Assembly (NCBI GenBank): GCA_051453625.1
Contig: JBOZIK010000001.1
Location: forward strand, 155,161,901-155,225,900
Direction of reading: 5' to 3'
Source of the DNA: Welwitschia mirabilis
Taxonomy: Eukaryota > Gnetophyta > Gnetopsida > Welwitschiales
DNA length: 64,000 nucleotides
Positions 37,766-49,310 of the stretch are shown one piece after another. The translations under genes and the position numbers were made by a program. The notes under the pieces are model-generated. The model saw only the letters and a program-made list of their open reading frames with translations, did not search any database and was not told the origin of the DNA. How positions within the stretch are numbered: position 1 is the stretch's first letter; each line of letters opens with the position of its first letter.

Positions 37766-38479
37766 TTATGAAGTGTAGATCTTAGGTTTGCACTCATTAA
37801 TGCATGACTTTAAAGTCTCTAGTCATCTTATGAGAATTCTTCATATCTTACATTGTTTTTTTTTTCCTTTTTTTCTTTTTTTTAATGCACTTGTTTTTCT
37901 TATGAAAAACACTTTTCCATTTATGAGAGAGAAAGTGCATGGCATTTATCAAACATTGTTTACTTCTACAATGCATTATTCCATATTTAAACAATTTAAT
38001 AGTTCTCGTTATTAAAACTCGTTTGACTTACTATTAAAGAATATTTTTCACTAAAATTTTATTTCAAATTTCTTAATTTAACAAACCACTTTCTCTCTTT
38101 CCTCCCTTTGTTCTTTTTTAACATCAAAGAGAACTCACATGGTTGGTAATCCCTTTTTCTATATTGTTTGATGTATTATCTAATATGGCCTACCATGCCC
38201 ACTAGCTATTGTCTGTGATATAAATTACTATGCAAAAGAACCACCAATCTAACAAACATTTAGATGAGTTATTGGAAAAATGTGTAGGTACCACATAGAC
38301 TTTTGTGTTAATAATCATTCCAATATAGGACAAGCCTTCTTCCTCTTGCTTTAGCACCATCAAATTAAAATTACCTATTTGAGTTGATGCAAGGAATCAT
38401 GCTTTAGTCTACAATTAGAATCTTTTAGCTGCTATGATTACATTAGATGATTTTATACATTATTTGATTTGCTACAAAA
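37766..38479. other. Unassigned spacer
   Basis: No supported gene. A plus-strand frame at 37,788-38,015 is His/Phe-rich and looks like random AT-rich sequence. A plus-strand reading around 38,160-38,470 may belong to the decayed pol to its right but shows no motif. Confidence 0.45.
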
Positions 38480-39030
38480 CAAGCATATTGGTCATTTCAC
38501 TTCAAAATTGTTACATGTTAATAGAACATCTAGATTAGTTAATTAGGTGAATAATGTTTAAAGCAAGAATTTGATATTTAAATTATTCATAAGCATGGTA
38601 AAGGAAATGTTTTGACTAATAATTCCAAAAGAATTTTCAAACTTGACTTTCTTTTAATGATAAATCTTTAAACAAGCATTTGCTTAGTTTGTTTCGGATG
38701 ATATAGAAATAGGAGAAGGTGATTTTTTTAGTGTCATGATATGTAAATGTTACAAATCATTTGGCATCATATCAGGACACATGCAATGGACAAAAGAAAG
38801 GTATTAATTCTTAAAACAAATTCATAGATATTTGCAAGATTCATAGTTTTACAAGATTTGTGAAGACAAAGTTGTTAGAAGTGTGTGGCAAAATAATAGG
38901 CCAAAATCATGGAAATCATGGAGAAGCATGTAGTTACTTCATAGATAAGGAAAGTGTTTTTAAGATTTTGAATTGTTGTTCTTATTAGCCCAAAATTTTC
39001 AGGGATTAGTGACCCTCCTAAAGCTTGGGA
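38480..39030 (+). pseudogene. Small Ty3/gypsy pol scrap (RNase H end and integrase start)
   Basis: The plus strand reads KQEFDI, a stop, IIHKHGKGNVLTNNSKRIF near 38,560-38,640, resembling the end of gypsy RNase H (an EFD-I-H-PGK-N-x-ADALSR pattern). Near 38,900-38,995 an HGNHGEACSYFIDKESVFKI stretch resembles the His-rich start of integrase. No LTRs were seen. It lies between elements D and E and is truncated by E's left LTR or by decay. Confidence 0.5.
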
Positions 39031-39143
39031 TATATGTCAAAGTACATGAATGAGGCTTTTCCTTTTATTATTGAACATAAAGAATTTAGTTATCAGAATG
39101 TTCATTTTATGACCTTTTTACTTGCTTCAATAATTATATAGTT

Positions 39144-41010
39144 TGATAGATGCCAAAAACAGCATATGAAAGATAATTATAATGGAAATCTTGAGTGTGT
39201 TTATAAGGTTAGAGGTCATAAAAAAGCACGTTAAAGGAAGGAAGTATGCAATGGACATGGCAATGTGATAAAAACCAATTGAAATTGTTAAGTCAAAATC
39301 ATCACCACTTAAAGTCACCCACTGACACCAGTGTGTCTTCATCTATTAAAGACTGAACTCATCATCACATGCAGTCGTCTAATAATGCCTTCTTTTATAA
39401 TTGTTGCCATTTACCCTTGGCTAGAATCAAGGTAGTAACCATACATCTTCTAGAACGTTTCACTTGTAATCACCTACGGATGCTATCTAGCAATGCCTTC
39501 TACCTACAATTCACAAAACCCGTCACCACTAAACTTACAACCTATCTACAAGTTTACAACAAATGTTATTAGAAATAACAACTTCTTGATGTTTAAAGAC
39601 CTTTTTCCCCTCCCAAGGGCAGGTTCTCATGCATTACTCATTCCCATTTGCCACTAAAAACACCACTTCCCACCTTGCATGTGTTAAGTATGCCACCAAC
39701 GTTTATTCTGAGTGAGGATCATACTTACTATGACATTAGGTTACACTACTTCCTTCCTCATGAACAAGGTGGATTCCGAATTGTCTCTTATCGACATAAA
39801 TTATATCCATCAACTCGAGTTCACCTCTTGCCATATAACTATCCCTAATAATTTTTTAAAAAAAAAAAAAGGACTTGTTATTGTGTTAGAGAAAGGGTAT
39901 AGCCTGTCAGTCAACATTGCTGATGACTTCCATCTCAGGATGAAATTAACCAGCAGCTTCTGCAGCCGCTGCCAAGAGGTAACCAACTCGATTTGACTGT
40001 ACCTCTTATCTCCATTCGAGAGCACCAGCAGAAATAAGAATCTCCGTATCTCTGCGCTAACCTCTGTGCCACACGTTGCTTTTCTCCGCAGTGCCTCTAA
40101 TTGCCTATCCTATGCATTGCACCATTGCTTGGCTTACAGTTATTTCATAGACGTCACCATGAAATAGTGAAGGGCATTTTGAGAATTTTGTTCAAAGCTG
40201 ATTCCAAGAGCCCAGAAAACAAGTTATTTATCTCACGAAATTCTCTTTTGCTGGTGATGTTGAATGTCATTTCGGAAAGCGAGTGAAATTGCCACAGAAG
40301 CGAAGGCTTGAGAATTTTGTTAGAATATTCATCTCCACACTGAACCCAATCAACCTGGATACCAGTGTTACTTTTCCCATGTTTGGATTTAAAGTATTCC
40401 TCAAAAAGTTGTTTCTCTCTTTGATGCTTTTTCTCAAATAATCTTGCCTTTGAATTTGTTTCATTTCTTTGATACAATCCTCCTTTCCACTCCTCTAATT
40501 GAGCTAATGCCTCATGTGCTAGTTCTTGGCAACATTTTTAACCATTTTTAGTTTTTGGGCTAATGAGTCATTGCTATTTCTTGATAGCATTTTTAATCAT
40601 TTATGGTTTGTGTATCATATGAAATTGAGCTCTGCTTCCACTGCCAGCTTGTCAACATTCTTCGACAATACTTGCTTCAAATTAGAACCAACAATTTTAT
40701 CACCTAAAGGGTTTGCCACTCTCAATGATTTGATCTATGGTAAACAAAATGGGCTAATGGTCTAAACCTATCTTAGTTAAAATACTGGCTAACATCATAT
40801 AGCCTTATAAGCTTCTTGCATACAGGTGATTCATGGTTGAAACTAAGTGACCGACCAATTAGAATTCTTAAATGACTTTTATTGGATCCTTAGTTGTTTT
40901 TGTTGTTTTCATAATTTAGTATTTTAATTTTTGTAATAGCAATTTACATTTGTTCTCTCCCAAGTTTTCTTCTCTCCTCTAATCCCTTATTTTCACTGAT
41001 TATGATATTC
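39144..41010 (+). repeat. Element E left LTR, expanded
   Basis: It starts TGATAGATGC, as does the right LTR. Shared stretches include AGTGTGTTTATAA, GATAAAAACCAA, AGTCACCC, CTTCATCTAT and AAGACTGAA on the left, and at its end CCAATTAGAAT, TTTTCATAATTTAGTATTTT, CTCTCC and TTCACT. The middle (about 39,560-40,830) is not alignable to the right LTR and makes this copy about twice as long. Confidence 0.75.
39560..40830. other. Unassigned coding-like block inside the element E left LTR
   Basis: This block is less AT-rich and has more CpGs than its surroundings and has no partner in the right LTR. On the minus strand a run at 40,154-40,477 reads as Lys/Glu-rich protein (for example KKHQREKQLFEEYFKSKHGK), continued to the right, with frame changes, by LAQKLKMVKNVAKN and VANPLGDKIVGSNLKQVLSK (about 40,735-40,500). 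Poly(A) on the plus strand lies at 39,856-39,870. It may be a captured host-gene fragment or a decayed processed copy. I cannot name the protein, and chance open frames are not excluded. Confidence 0.45.
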
Positions 41011-41941
41011 AAGATTGTTAAATGATGTGAAACGCATGTCTAAAGACATACACAACATGTTCGTGTTGTTTCTAGGGAAGCCAAGTGAGTTTTCCAAAAA
41101 AAACAAAAAAAAAAAAAAAGAATATCCTCAGCTAAGGCTACAAGTAAGGTCAAGCCTTCCATTCTTTGTTTTATACTTTTCATAATGTTAGTTATTAAAG
41201 GAAGGGATTTGTCTATAAATCCTCTTTGGATCTTATTACTCTATCCTTCCATAGTTCTTGTTTTTCTTTCTTGATTTTAGCTAATAATTTAAAAATAAAA
41301 ATAATAAATTATAAAATCCCTGTGATTGAGGCTTTATGCACTCATAAATCTTGCATTTGGTGGAATAATAATTTTGTTTTTATTTTAATAAATTTGTAGC
41401 AGCCACGACTTACATGTCATTATAAGCCTTGAGGTTTAAATGTTGATTGAAGACTCATTAGAGAAAACACTAGAGAGGAGTTATTTGATTTTGGAGAACC
41501 TTGTGTCCTTATGTCAAACCCTAAAAGGAAAAACTTCTATCATGAACCGTCTTCCCTTAGTGAATCATTAAAACTCCTCCAGTGAGTTCTCTTCCCCATC
41601 TCCTTTGATTAAATCTAAAATTGAAAGTGAAGAGTTTGAATAAGTTCCTCTTAAAAATTAATTTTCTTCTTTGTGTGATTCACCAACATTTGCTACTAAT
41701 AGATCACCTCCTTTAACTAGACCTCACAATGTAGTAACAACTTGTTTAAAACTTAGAATGAGTTTCTTAACAAGTCCTAGTGTTTCATTAAAATCTGATC
41801 ATTGAATCAAAAAAACATGGCTTATAATCGAATTATCTTTCTTGCTAGTGACAATGTAGATTAGGAATTTGTCTATGTAACCAACCTTTCATGATTAAGA
41901 TAATGAGGATACCTATAATCAATTAATTGAAAATGTAAAAA
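41011..41941 (+). other. Element E leader
   Basis: Region between LTR and gag. It includes a 25-base A-rich run at about 41,096-41,120 and an S/P-rich reading (SSPSPL) near 41,590. No primer-binding site was recognised. Probably untranslated leader and gag N-terminus. Confidence 0.45.
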
Positions 41942-42900
41942 TTGTCAAATAAAGAAGGGTTAAAAAAAACAAATGATGTCATTGATAGACATTTCTTAAA
42001 AGTTTCTCCATTCACTTTTAGAGATAAAGCAAGAAGGTGGTTTAACTCTTTGTCAAACCATAGTCTTTGTATTTGGGACGGGATGTGTTCTACATTCATT
42101 AAGCATTACATGACTGGCCAAAAAATTCAAAAGCTAATGAAGGAAGTAAGTGGTTTTAAACAAAAAGATGAGCAAGATTATTGTGCAACTTTTAAAAGAT
42201 TCATTGGCTACATAGCACAAAAATCAAGCAATAAATTTCAATCATATCAAATTGTAGCATACTTTTTAGAAAGACTTAATTCTTCTACCAAATAAATGGT
42301 CCATTTTGCAAGAGGAAAAATATCTTGGATAAAGATCTACAACTTGTTGGAGAAATTAGAAGAAGAATGAGTAAGATGTGGTCAATACCTCAAATGAAAA
42401 GTGAATCTAAATTTACGAGGGAATTAGTGAAGGAAGTCAATCTATTGAGCATCCTCGGATATATATTTCTTATCAAGTTCCATCCTTAACTGAGTCTTTG
42501 AAGTCAACCATAAAAGGGGTTTCTTCCACACCAAAGGATCTAAAAATTTTAAGAGAAAATAAAAAATGCTACCCCTACAAGATCACAGGCAATTTCATGT
42601 TGTCTTTATAAGGATGGTGATCATAAAAATGAATGACACTAAACTTTTTCTACTCACAAAGAGTTTATTCTTAAAGGAGTTTATGCTTTCAATTCACAAT
42701 CTAACCCACAATGTAATAGGAGAGAGTTCAATTTTCAGTTTAGATCTTTTGGGAAAAATGCCTCTAGACTACCTTACACCAGGTACTAATCTATATTATG
42801 CAAGGCATAATGTTAATAATAATCAAGAACATGATGCCTTAAAGACAACTTTAGATGGACTCATAAAACTAATACATGAAACTAATAAAATATGAAGAAA
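41942..42900 (+). pseudogene. Element E gag
   Basis: An intact stretch of 117 codons (41,942-42,295) holds the Retrotrans_gag core: DVIDRHFLKVSPFTFRDKAR, RWFNSLSNHSLCIWDGMC, STFIKHYMTGQKIQKLMKEV and SGFKQKDEQDYCATFKRF. This is typical of Tat/Athila elements. Near 42,598-42,640 a CLYKDGDHKNE-stop stretch may be a decayed zinc knuckle with its last Cys turned into TGA. Another open piece lies at 42,566-42,895 without a known motif. Confidence 0.83.
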
Positions 42901-43469
42901 ATATTGGCAATCTTGCGACAAATAATCTTGTATAATTAATGAAAACAAGAGATGCTTCCCTCTCAACCATATGCTAATAAGGGTAATACAAAATCTTATA
43001 AGGTGGTGATACATAGAGAACAAACAAAAAGCCTCAAAATCTAGCTGAGTTAAAAGAAAAGAAAGAAAAGTATGTTAAGGAATAATACCATAAGTTAACT
43101 TAGACCATGCTACTCTTTCAACATCTTATGGTAATAACAAAGGAAAAGGGAATGAAGAATTGATCCCTTGTATGAAGTATCTAAAGCCAACTTTCATTTA
43201 TGATGAGTGTGTAAGAAAATTCTAAAAGGAATTTATCTTAATTTAGTCCTTTTAAAGATCCTTCAATATATTAAGAAATATGCAAAATTTTGGAGGGATA
43301 TGATAACTAGGTAGGCTATCCTAGAGAAAGTATTTATGACTTAAAGTGCAACATCTATTTTGGCTAATAAAGCCCCAAAATACAAGGAACGAAGAGCTAC
43401 TATTGTGAGTGTAATCTTGAGGAAATAATTCAACCCATTAACATAATATTGAAATTAGTCAACGCTTTT
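42901..43469 (+). other. Element E gag-protease linker, before the gap
   Basis: Lys/Asn-rich readings (for example KTRDASLST and KKRKEKYVKE) on the plus strand with many stops. No domain seen. It probably encoded the variable linker before the protease, most of which is hidden in the gap. Confidence 0.4.
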
Positions 43470-44005
43470 NNNNNNNNNNNNNNNNNNNNNNNNNNNNNNN
43501 NNNNNNNNNNNNNNNNNNNNNNNNNNNNNNNNNNNNNNNNNNNNNNNNNNNNNNNNNNNNNNNNNNNNNNNNNNNNNNNNNNNNNNNNNNNNNNNNNNNN
43601 NNNNNNNNNNNNNNNNNNNNNNNNNNNNNNNNNNNNNNNNNNNNNNNNNNNNNNNNNNNNNNNNNNNNNNNNNNNNNNNNNNNNNNNNNNNNNNNNNNNN
43701 NNNNNNNNNNNNNNNNNNNNNNNNNNNNNNNNNNNNNNNNNNNNNNNNNNNNNNNNNNNNNNNNNNNNNNNNNNNNNNNNNNNNNNNNNNNNNNNNNNNN
43801 NNNNNNNNNNNNNNNNNNNNNNNNNNNNNNNNNNNNNNNNNNNNNNNNNNNNNNNNNNNNNNNNNNNNNNNNNNNNNNNNNNNNNNNNNNNNNNNNNNNN
43901 NNNNNNNNNNNNNNNNNNNNNNNNNNNNNNNNNNNNNNNNNNNNNNNNNNNNNNNNNNNNNNNNNNNNNNNNNNNNNNNNNNNNNNNNNNNNNNNNNNNN
44001 NNNNN
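43470..44005. other. Assembly gap (536 N)
   Basis: 536 unknown bases. By the order of element E, the catalytic part of the protease should fall here. Frames that cross it are meaningless. Confidence 0.95.
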
Positions 44006-44215
44006 TAGTATTTCAAAAAAAGGTTTTTACTCTATTAATTTTGTTGTTCTTCAAGGATCTAAAAAAGGTGGATACCCATTGATTTTAGTGGAAGCTTTTC
44101 ATGTCATTACCCATTACATGATTGATACTAGAACTACAATGATGATATTGTCCTTTAGGAATAAAAATTCAACATTAAGGTTTTTGATGCAGTTGAGAAG
44201 GCAAAGGCATTAGAT
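44006..44215 (+). pseudogene. Element E protease C-terminal end
   Basis: After the gap the plus strand reads KKGFYSINFVVLQGSKKGGY then PLILVEAFHVITHYMIDTRT and MMILSFRNKN, matching the end of Athila-like proteases where a YPLILGRPFLAT-type strand is followed by ID...MILSFGN. The Gly-Arg-Pro of that strand is replaced by VEA through a frame or base change. Confidence 0.72.
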
Positions 44216-44814
44216 GAAATAACTAAGATAGTGGATTCAATAATTAAGGATTCTAAATTAATTTTATCTAGAAACTTTAAGCAAACCTCAGTTTTGAGTT
44301 ATTCTAAATTAGCTCTTTTCCTAGTGTATGCTACTAGTGAAGCAACCACTATTTAATGATCTCTAACCACTTTCAATCCTTTTCAATTAAATAAAGATTC
44401 ATTAAAGATACATTTCACCCTCATATGATGGTCATGAGAATATCTTTACATGTGAAAGAAAGAAAATTTTAAGACAATGTTACAACCTTACTTTAGAGAA
44501 AGAAGTGGACATTACAGCACATAATAATATTTAAAGAAATGCCTAATAGTTTAAAATATGCCTTTATGTATAGAAATTATAAGAAATCTTTAATCATTTC
44601 ATGAACTATAGTTATAGTGAAGGAAGCCTAGGTAGTTAATGTATGTACAAGAAAGGTTCAATCTTTTGCCTACACTTATAAGGACTTATGCAGTATTCCT
44701 TCTAAAATCATTCAACATAACATTTATTTAGAAGAGAATACCAAGCCTATAAGAAAACCCAAAGGATATTGAATCTATCTTTAAGGTATGTTATGAAAGA
44801 GAAAACCATTAAGT

Positions 44815-45430
44815 TGGTATACAATAATATTTTATATCCAATTGTAGATAGTGAGTGGATTAGCTATTTAACAGTAATTTCCAAGAAAGGAGGAAAATAG
44901 AGAGTGTGTATCAATTTTAGAAAAGTTAACGAACACACCAAAAAGGACTCTTACCCTTTGTCTCTCCTTAATAAAATTTTAGATCACTTACAGATACATC
45001 AATACTAATGTTTTCTAGATAGTCATAGTAAGTACAACCAAATTTCGATCATAAATGAAGACTAGTCTAAAACAACTTTTACCTTAACTGTTGCAATGGA
45101 TTATTAGATGGTTTCCTTTGGATTTTGTAATGCTTCATGTACATTTCCAAGGTCTCTGTTAGGCATCTTTAGTAATATGTTAAAGGAATGTGTTAAATTC
45201 TTTATGGATGATTTCTACTCATGCTAACATTAATTTAGGCAAAATATTAGAGAGAGCCAAATGAGTTTTGGATAGATTCATCTAGGATGAATTGAAGTTG
45301 AGTTTAGATATGAGTGTATTCTTAGTTCAAAGTGGAATTGTCCTTGGGAATAGAGTGTTAAAACAGATAATTAAGGTGGTTCCTTCAAAGATTCAAGTCA
45401 TTGAAGACATGTTTCCTCTAACCAATTTGA
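44815..45430 (+). pseudogene. Element E reverse transcriptase (broken)
   Basis: YNNILYPIVDSEWIS opens the domain. VISKKGGK, a stop (TAG at a conserved Trp), RVCINFRKVNEHTKKDSYPL and SLLNKILDHL follow. The catalytic box FMDDF at 45,201-45,215 keeps both Asp. Between 45,000 and 45,190 the sequence needs frame changes. Closely parallels the RT of element A (the YPI-DSEWIS phrase is in both), so A and E are the same lineage on opposite strands. Confidence 0.87.
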
Positions 45431-45589
45431 AGCAAACTAGCCCTTTTTAGGGCATGTTGGATTTTATACGATGTTTGTAAAGGATTTTTCAAAAATTCAT
45501 AAACCTCTTCATTACTTATTAAGAAAATATGTTAAATTTAAAGGAACTAATTCATTTCACAAAGCATTTTATATGTTAACAAACAAGAT

Positions 45590-45970
45590 ATAAAGTGTGC
45601 TCATTTTGATTAGGATAAATTAGTTTAACAATATGATGCTAGTGATCATGTAATATGTGAAGTCTTATGAAAAAGGGATGTTAAAAATTTTCATGTAACA
45701 TCTTACACTAGCAAGTGTCTTTCTAGTGCATAAGTTGATTATATAGTCAATAAATAATTTTCAATTCTCTTGAAAAATTCTACCACTATATATTAGGATA
45801 TCATACTAATATTTAGATTGATTGCTTAGCTATTTGCTGCATAATGACTAAGGCAACTATGAAAGCTAAATTAACAAGATGGATTCTATTGCCCTAAGAA
45901 TTAGACCTTACAAGAGTAGATAAAGTAGGTAAAGAAAGTGTTGTAGTGGATCATTTATCATGAGTGATTC
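45590..45970 (+). pseudogene. Element E RNase H (broken)
   Basis: QYDASDHVICEV at about 45,632-45,664 is the RNase H start, with its catalytic Asp. VTSYTSKCLSSA, a stop, VDYIVNK follow near 45,700-45,750. A later reading rich in stops around 45,780-45,970 has the order of the LTRWILLLQEFD-type region and the final LSR box (WIIYHE). Heavily decayed. Confidence 0.7.
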
Positions 45971-46069
45971 TTTTTTCTCTTTCCATTGAATCCTTAATTA
46001 TCAAAGATGAGTTTCTATATGAACAAGTATTTCTAATATAAGAAATAAAAGAGAAATGGTCTAAGCATT

Positions 46070-46855
46070 CTAACCCTTGGGACACAAATATTCTCAATTA
46101 CTTAGACACTTTCAAGATGCATCCCACTTAGATATGATTGCAATGTAAGGTATTCCTACATCAAATACATGAATATAAAGGGATCTCTTCTTTCTTTTAT
46201 AAAATATGTAAAGACTGAGTTATGAGGAGATGCATCTCAAAATGGAAATACGAACAAAAAATAAAACTATATCGTGGGTGAGTTTGTGAAGAATACTTTA
46301 GTGGGAAGAAAACAATAATGAAAATTCTTCATTTGGGATTTTATTGGCCTTCAGTTTTTCATGTTATCTTTGAATTCATGAAGTGATGTGATGCTTGTGA
46401 ATGATTCAAAGAATTAACTCATAAGGAACACATACCACTCCAATCCATTATTGAGTGTGAGCCATTTGACCATTGGGGAATAGACTTTATCAAACCCTTA
46501 GATCCTCCATCATAGGGGAAGAAATACATATTAGTTACAATTAATTATGTTACTAAATGGGTGGAAGGCATCTTATAATAACTAATAATACTTTAGTTGT
46601 ATCTCACTTTATCAAATCCATTTGTTCTCTCATTTTTAATTTTCCTAGAATTCTTACTAGTGAAGAAGGGATACATTTTATTAATCTTATAAAGCTTCTT
46701 TTACAAGTAGGGATAAAGCATTGAGTCACTAATGCCTATCATCCATAAATAAGTGGCCATGTGAAGAATGCTAATAAATAAATTAAAAAGATTCTTTAGA
46801 AAACTATTAGTTCTTCTCACAAAAATTGGGCACTAAAACTCAATGATGTTCTTTG
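46070..46855 (+). pseudogene. Element E integrase, first part (split by copia F)
   Basis: FDHWGIDFIKPLDPPS, a stop, GKKYILVTINYVTKWVEG at about 46,466-46,567 is the catalytic core start. HFIKSICSLIFNFPRILTSE and EGIHFINLIKLLLQVGIKH continue, then a TGA, VTNAYHP, a TAA, ISGHVKNANK. WALKLNDVLC ends at 46,855, where copia element F begins. The sequence resumes after F at 51,532 with WAYRTTW, so integrase was interrupted by the insertion after it had been a normal frame. Confidence 0.87.
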
Positions 46856-47212
46856 TGTTGGATAAAACACGTTAACAATGAAACATAACACATAATACAT
46901 TTTTTATCTCTTAATTAAATGTGTTTCATTACAACAAAACAAACTACTAGTTTTTAATTACTCTAAATGAATCATCTTAACTATTTGAAGCTGCTTCACG
47001 AAGAGTCTCGTCTCTTTACATAGTTATAAATTGCACACTGTCATGTCAAAGGTGTGCAATCTAGTTGTAATTCATTCATTCGCACTTTATTCAAAGTTGA
47101 CATTATATAAAGAGCATTTCATCTAGTTATAATTTTCAAACTTTCCTATTGTCATTTTTTGTTTCATTAAGTTTTCCTGTACTCTATTTCATTTTCACAC
47201 AAACTCTCAACA
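46856..47212 (+). repeat. Element F left LTR (357 bp)
   Basis: Starts TGTTGGA(T)AAAACAC and ends CTCTCAACA just before the primer-binding site. It pairs with 51,157-51,531, sharing AATGTGTTTC / AAATGTGTTTCGTTA, TTTCATTAAGTTTT and CACAAACTCTCAA. Confidence 0.92.
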
Positions 47213-47225
47213 TGGTATCAAAGTA
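47213..47225 (+). other. Element F primer-binding site (initiator tRNA-Met)
   Basis: TGGTATCAAAGTA directly abuts the left LTR's terminal CA. It matches the complement of plant initiator tRNA-Met except for the GAGC to AAGT changes. Confidence 0.85.
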
Positions 47226-48110
47226 CATTCATCGAGATAACATAAGAACATCTTACCCATCTTAATGGTAGCAGAAAACATAAAGCACTCAGTGTAGACA
47301 TTTCATCACTTGTAGACAAATTCAGTATCAAGATGTTAGTGGAGAATTAGGACACAAAGAAGGCAGGGGTTACCTCTATAATTATAAACACATCAAGATT
47401 ATACTTGGTAAAGAAAGTAAAGCTTAACCAATTGAAATATTCTATTTAGAAGATGAGGATGAAAATTTTCCTAATTGAACAAGGAGTTAACAGTCACTTG
47501 GATGAAAGAACATCCACAAAAAAGAATGAAGATGCACATCTCAGTGGACTTATTCTAGTTATAAATGTTAGTCAAAAAGTTTATCCTTTGATTCACAATA
47601 TTAGGAATCCTAAAAAACTTCAGAACTTTCTATAGGACATCTTTCAAATTAAAAATGAATCATACAAATAGTCATTGATTTGTTAACTTTTTACAATTAA
47701 GCTTGAAGATCTCGAAGACATTACTCACTTGAAGAAGAAGATCATCAATATAAAAGCATGAATTAAAGAAAAATATGATATGGTGGATGAAAATATGGTT
47801 AAGTTCACTTTACTTCAAGTAATACCCCTAAAGTCTGACACATTCCTTGAAGAATTAAAACATGATAATAAACCTTATTCATTTGGACAACTAACATTGA
47901 AAGTCCATCAAATTGAAATAGAAATAAAAAGAAGAAAAGGTGAAACAAGCACAAGGTCTTACGGCATCTAAGCAATACACAAAACAAGAAGAAAGAAAAC
48001 TAAAATTTTGCAAATTCTGCAATAAGATAGTTTATCACTCCCAAAACCATTGTTTTAAGAATCTTAACAACCCACAAAATAAGAACAAGTAGAATTAAAA
48101 AAAGGATAAT
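47226..48110 (+). pseudogene. Element F gag and zinc knuckle
   Basis: The plus strand reads KMRMKIFLIEQGVNSHLDER (47,448-47,507), the typical copia gag start near a W-x-MK-x-L motif. Then DIEDITHLKKKIINIK-type helices and MVKFTLLQVIPLKSDTFLEE (47,792-47,851) follow. A CKFCNKIVYHSQNHCFKN knuckle (C-x2-C-x4-H-x4-C spacing approximate) sits near 48,010-48,065. The frame breaks between blocks. Confidence 0.78.
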
Positions 48111-48119
48111 AGAAAAAGT

Positions 48120-48260
48120 AAGGACAACAAAACATGATTTTTATACTTAAGAGCATCAAGTCACATGACAAGCAACAAGGAATGCTTCACAAAGCTTCAA
48201 CCAACCTTGAACAATATTACAAAACATGTAACTAATAGTGATGTAATGAAACTAAGAGTG
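48120..48260 (+). pseudogene. Element F protease remnant
   Basis: FLYLRASSHMTSNKECFTKL is read at 48,137-48,196. It aligns with the D-S-G-A-S-x-H-M-T active-site box of copia proteases, with the catalytic Asp-Ser-Gly replaced by Leu-Arg. Normally the enzyme would cut the polyprotein. Confidence 0.75.
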
Positions 48261-48529
48261 AAGCAAGTAGGAATTTTGGAACTACACTTTTTCATCCTAA
48301 TGAAAATCCTGTATAATCTGAACTTTAAAATGAACTTAATATTAGTTTTGTTTCTATTTAAAGATGGCTACAAAGTTTAATTATGGCATAAGAAATATAG
48401 ATTATGCTATATCATACGAGAAAAAAATAAAAAAAAGAAAGCACATTGAAGCAATTCAAGAGATAGAATCTTCCTATTATAAATAAAAAGAGCTAATCAC
48501 AAAGCTTTTCCAATTGTTGAAATAAATCA

Positions 48530-49310
48530 AGCATTACTTTGGCATCTAAGGTTAGGGCATGCAAACTTTAAAATTCTCTATTAACTATACTAGGTAAGTG
48601 AAAAAGTTCCAAAACTCAAAACTGAAGAACTATTCTACAAAGCTTTCTAGATGGGCAAATTACATCATAGGCCATTTTAAGAAAATAGAAGGAAAAGAGC
48701 AGATATGAAATCCAAGTTGACCCAAAGTGATTTATATGAACTATTACTTTCTTAGTTCCTAAAAGGACAAAACTATTTTATTACTTTCATCGATGAGTAT
48801 AGTAGGATGTATTTGGTATACGTCCATGAAATAATTCTCAAGCCCTTAATGATTTCAGAGTCTTTCATGTACTGATGGACAAGTAGAAAAAAACTATAAA
48901 TAAAGAATCTTAGGTTAGATAGAGGAAGAGAATGTGTATCAAATGAGTTTCATGATAAATTTGAGAAGGTTAGAATTCAACACAAAGTAACTCCACCTTA
49001 CAAACCTTAAGAATTCAACACAAAGTAACTCCACCTTACAAACCTTAGCTCAATGAAGTAGCTGAAAATAAATAAATAAAACCATCATGAAGATAATTAG
49101 AAACATGCTAAATAAGACATTCTTTCTGGCATTTCTATGTACAAAACTTATTATAACATCCACATATCTTCATAATAAACTTCCTAATAAAGCTCTAAAT
49201 GGAGATTTGCTAATACAAAAATGGTTTGATGAGGTAGTATCCTATAATCACCTTAGAAGTTTCAGAAGCAAGTGTTTCATGCACATCCACATCTGAAACA
49301 AACTATAAAA
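48530..49310 (+). pseudogene. Element F integrase (broken)
   Basis: ALLWHLRLGHANFKILY (48,534-48,583) is the gag-pre-integrase motif. MGKLHHRPF follows, then SDLYELL. FITFIDEYSRMYLVYV at 48,777-48,825 and LRLDRGRECVSNEFHDKFEK at about 48,911-48,970 contain the two catalytic Asp of the DD-E triad. Just downstream is a perfect 38-bp tandem duplication (48,972-49,047) that shifts the frame. The Glu region lies in broken frames beyond. Confidence 0.85.
48972..49047 (+). repeat. Perfect 38-bp tandem duplication in copia integrase
   Basis: The unit beginning AGAATTCAACACAAAGTAAC is present twice, at 48,972-49,009 and 49,010-49,047, with no mismatch. 38 is not a multiple of three, so it disrupts the integrase frame. 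The absence of mismatches in an otherwise decayed element suggests it is recent or an assembly artefact. Confidence 0.95.

Noticed and set aside
39649-40025. Overlapping plus and minus frames in the E left LTR as a complete gene
   Set aside because: Frames conflict on the two strands and no domain is recognisable; only a low-confidence gene-fragment note is kept.
43449-44213. Open frame of 254 codons across a gap
   Set aside because: Most of it is N. Only the part after 44,006 is informative, and it is reported as the element E protease end.
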